A stretch of 8,056 nt of DNA from CAZUGA01 sp964626505 (GTDB lineage Bacteria > Pseudomonadota > Gammaproteobacteria > Methylococcales > UBA1147): NCBI GenBank assembly GCA_964626505.1, contig CAZVFR010000167.1, positions 1 to 8,056 of the forward strand, given 5' to 3'. Every line of letters begins with the position of its first letter. Position 1 is the stretch's first letter. Positions 6,601 to 8,056 of the stretch are shown one piece after another. The notes beneath the pieces were generated by a model that was not told the DNA's origin, searched no databases, and saw only the letters and a program-made list of their open reading frames with translations. Made by a program: the position numbers and the translations under genes.

Positions 6601-8056
6601 TAAGACATAGCCCGAGAGACTCACGGTCGAGGCACCCGCGTTGTAGATTTCAACCCACTCCCAGTTGTCTTCCGAACTGGCCGGGTTGTACATGATCTCG
6701 CTGATAACCAGATCCACAACTATAGGAAACCCGGGGCCGGGTGAGCCGACATCGTTGCCGCTGTTGCCGCCCGCAGCTTCGCTCTGATACGCGTCAAAAG
6801 CTGGTGTACTCGCCCCAACCGTGCTCAAGGCCCAGTTCGCTCCGTCGCTGGCATCAGCGCTCAGATCCGTCAGGTAGATCGAAGCACTGTTGTTATCGAC
6901 CGGCCAGGGACTGCTGTCATCGTAATCGACACCCACCACGACGTTAGCGTGCGTCACATTGTCGCCACTGTAACTTGCAAAGCTCGACCACAACCCGACC
7001 TGATCGCCGCCGTTGTTGAGCGCACCGGCGCCCCAGCTGGTAGCCCCAACCAGGTTGATGCCCGGACCCCACGCCGCCGCAAAGTCGATTGCCGTCACGT
7101 CGTCGGCGTTGTAGAGAATAGCCGTTTCGCCGGGGGGAATCGTGCCGCTGGCAATATTGGCACTGCCATGAGCAACACTGTTGTTGTCGTCGAAGACGTA
7201 GCCCGCGAGACTCACCGTCGAGGCACCAGCGTTGTAGAGTTCGACCCACTCCCAGTTGTCTTCGGAACTGGCAGGGTTGTACATGATTTCGCTGATAACC
7301 AGATCAACATCCGGCGGGAACCCGAGGCCGGGTGAGCCAATGTCGTTGCCGCTGTTGCCGCCTGCCGCCTCGCTCTGATACGCGTCGAAAGCCGGCGTGC
7401 TCGCTCCTACCGTGCTCAAGGCCCAGTTTGCCCCGTCGCTGGCATCGGCACTCAGATCCGTCAGGTAGATCGAAGCACTGTTATTATCGACCGGCCAGGG
7501 ACTACTGTCATCGTAATCGACACCTGCCACGACGTTGGCGTGCGTAACGTTGTCGCCGTTGTAGCTGGCAAAACTCGACCATAACCCGACCTGATCACCG
7601 CCGTTGTTGAGCGCACCGGTGCTCCAGCTGGTAGTCGCAACCAGGTTGATGCTTGGACCCCACGCTGCCGCAAAGTCGATTGCCGTCACGTCATCGGCGT
7701 TGTAGAGAATGGCGGTGCCGCCGGGGGGAATCGTGCCGCTGGCGATATTGGCACTGCCATGAGCAACACCGTTGTTGTCGTCTAAGACATAGCCTGAGAG
7801 ACTGACCGTGGAAGCGCCCGCATTGTAGATTTCCACCCACTCCCAATTGTCTTCCGAACTGGCAGGGTTATACATGATCTCGCTGATAACCAGATCAACA
7901 TCCGAAGAAAAACCGGGGCCGGGTGAGCCAATGTCGTTTCCGCTGTTTCCGCCCTCAGCCTCGCTCTGATACGCATCAAAAGCCGGCGTGCTCGCTCCCA
8001 CTGTGCTCAGCGCCCAGTTCGCCCCGTCGCTGGCATCAGCGCTCAGATCCGTCAGG
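3661..8056 (-). CDS. Modular secreted EEP-family nuclease with LTD-repeat array and T9SS-type C-terminal domain, 5' truncated
   Basis: Probable extracellular DNase resembling the ExeM/NucH group. 1464 residues are visible (residue 1 = the codon at 8055-8053); the frame is open at the right edge, so the signal peptide and true start are outside. Domains in order: the end of one LTD unit (1-52); three lamin-tail units of 197 residues (53-249, 250-446, 447-643), each opening VDLVISEIMYNP; an OB-fold-like domain (about 644-770; GFFMQTP, DGIFVF, VGVGDLVDVTG); and an EEP catalytic domain (about 890-1207). EEP motifs are all present: N897 in GSLNLF, E953 in VQETE, H1053, GDFND with D1098 and N1100, LDH at 1160-1162, and SDHDG with D1201 and H1202. 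Next come an HYR-like module with LWPPNH and paired cysteines (about 1210-1330) and a 90-residue sorting domain (1375-1464; QNYPNPFNPSTTI to KKLLLMK), followed by TAA 3661-3663. Catalysis is inferred from motifs; DNA is the likely substrate, but phosphodiesterase or phosphatase activity is possible. Confidence 0.9.
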   Translation of the reverse strand, partial: LTDLSADASDGANWALSTVGASTPAFDAYQSEAEGGNSGNDIGSPGPGFSSDVDLVISEIMYNPASSEDNWEWVEIYNAGASTVSLSGYVLDDNNGVAHGSANIASGTIPPGGTAILYNADDVTAIDFAAAWGPSINLVATTSWSTGALNNGGDQVGLWSSFASYNGDNVTHANVVAGVDYDDSSPWPVDNNSASIYLTDLSADASDGANWALSTVGASTPAFDAYQSEAAGGNSGNDIGSPGLGFPPDVDLVISEIMYNPASSEDNWEWVELYNAGASTVSLAGYVFDDNNSVAHGSANIASGTIPPGETAILYNADDVTAIDFAAAWGPGINLVGATSWGAGALNNGGDQVGLWSSFASYSGDNVTHANVVVGVDYDDSSPWPVDNNSASIYLTDLSADASDGANWALSTVGASTPAFDAYQSEAAGGNSGNDVGSPGPGFPIVVDLVISEIMYNPASSEDNWEWVEIYNAGASTVSLSGYVLDDNNSSAHANANIASGSISPGETAILYNADDVTAVDFAAAWGPSINLVATTSWSTGVLNNSGDKVGLWSSFTSYSGDNVTHANVVAGVDFDDSSPWPVDNNASSIYLTDLSADASDGANWALSTVPASTPAFDTYISKSAGGNSGDDVGSPGPGFPPVMAEIYEIQGSGPSSPFESQTVTTEDNVVTCLATNGFFMQTPTARSDGDINTSDGIFVFTGGAPTVGVGDLVDVTGLVIEFFGFTEFSNGPSVSVDGTGSVPDAVVFNAATPSPDPNTPSCSVNNFECFESMLIEVTGGSVSGPNQSFVPDPVAEVHIVAGPNRAFREPGVEFPGLGFPIPTWDGNPEVFELDPDKLGLPNLIIPAGSSFDARGVLGFEFGGYELWPNELTVAPATLPVAVPDRDPGKAIVGSLNLFRFFDDVDDPSSTNFQGGTRDDAVVSTAEYARRRAKFVKYILDVLKAPDILAVQETEKLGVLQDLAADITAVDASVVYTAFLIEGNDIGTIDVGFLVREDLVQVDAITQLGLTETFVNPITLNNDILHDRPPLLLEGRFIFNGEPTLPIDVLGVHNRSFIGIEGSQAERVRVKRLEQAQSIAAKVDLIQATGVGLVVTGDFNDFEFTDGYVDAVGQISGDFDPSLNLLSGPDLVDPNLTNQVLSLPAPDRYSFIFRGSAQVLDHALTSTVLNPAVYGFAYGRGNADAAFDLINSDTTSLRSSDHDGLVMYLDVAPPVITTISNPIDLWPPNHNYHTITAAQCVTAISDNCDTNLSISDVVITEVSSDEPEDVKGGGDGNTNDDIVIAPDCGSVDLRSERQGGGNGRVYTIHLAVTDAAGNKGTAICLVTVPHDQSGTPAVDDGAAAGYTVEGDCGEAPKLAADFSEADPEADIPESYALEQNYPNPFNPSTTIDFALPEAGEVALAIYNLRGQLVRKLVSGQLVAGNHSVTWNATDEKGIRVASGIYLYVLKASSVTMQKKLLLMK
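6127..8056 (-). repeat. Tandem 591-bp in-frame repeats encoding LTD domains
   Basis: Landmark GCCGGG(T/C)GAGCC occurs at 6145, 6736, 7327 and 7918, each exactly 591 bp apart. The VDL codons starting each unit lie at 7899, 7308 and 6717 with the same spacing. Full units are 7899-7309, 7308-6718 and 6717-6127; 8056-7900 is the end of a further unit running out of the window. No indels separate the units. By eye, the protein copies are about 92% (first versus second) and 87% (first versus third) identical. Each unit is one LTD domain of about 120 residues plus a linker rich in Asp, Ser, Ala and Gly. Confidence 0.95.

Noticed and set aside
5519..6603. Long plus-strand open frames (195 and 314 codons) opposite the nuclease gene
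   Set aside because: They overlap each other and the well-supported nuclease coding strand. Their translations are Arg/Ala/Val-rich with no motif, as expected for the antisense of GC-rich coding repeats.
6279..7979. Other open frames on both strands inside the LTD repeats
   Set aside because: They recur with the 591-bp period because the DNA repeats, and have Arg/Pro/Thr-rich low-complexity translations. They are frame shadows of the LTD units.
7999..8001. GTG at 8001 as the start of the nuclease
   Set aside because: The frame is open to the window edge and the upstream codons match the LTD linker of the other units, so the codon is internal.

Overview
The window looks like a chromosomal stretch from a bacterium of the FCB supergroup (Ignavibacteria, Calditrichota, KSB1, Marinimicrobia or a relative). 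The best clue is the C-terminus of the large secreted protein. It carries a QNYPNPFNPSTTI-type sorting domain ending in KKLLLMK, the style of type IX secretion (T9SS) or FlgD-like tails common in those phyla. A large FtsX/MacB-type permease and a RAYT-family transposase gene fit the same group. The lineage is inferred, not proven.

Layout. On the plus strand, 1-2243 is the 3' part of an ABC transporter permease whose N-terminus lies off the left edge. Everything after it is on the minus strand and convergent with it. Read in the direction of transcription (right to left), the minus-strand genes are: (1) a very large modular secreted nuclease, 8056-3661, open at its 5' end; (2) a hairpin at 3578-3608; (3) a 73-residue exported protein with three cysteines, 3543-3322; (4) a small lipoprotein-like gene with a broken reading frame, 3138-2834; (5) a decayed REP-associated tyrosine transposase (RAYT) gene, 2823-2311.

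The nuclease starts, in this window, inside an array of lamin-tail (LTD) domains encoded by tandem repeats of exactly 591 bp (197 codons). There are three full units and part of a fourth. An OB-fold-like domain, an endonuclease/exonuclease/phosphatase (EEP) catalytic domain with all its motifs, a cysteine-containing HYR-like module and the sorting domain follow. It is probably an exported or cell-surface DNase.

The RAYT remnant carries a perfect 30-bp palindrome and a 42-bp direct repeat inside its own coding frame. Comparing repeat units shows that its premature stop is a CAA-to-TAA change. Beyond that stop the original frame stays open and still encodes a recognisable C-terminal piece, but the expected tyrosine-helix region is missing.

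The nuclease gene is visibly GC-rich, while everything left of about 3660 is AT-rich. No RNA gene, CRISPR array or replication origin was seen. I see no complete new multigene system. The most distinctive features are the repeat-built nuclease and the REP-in-frame transposase relic.
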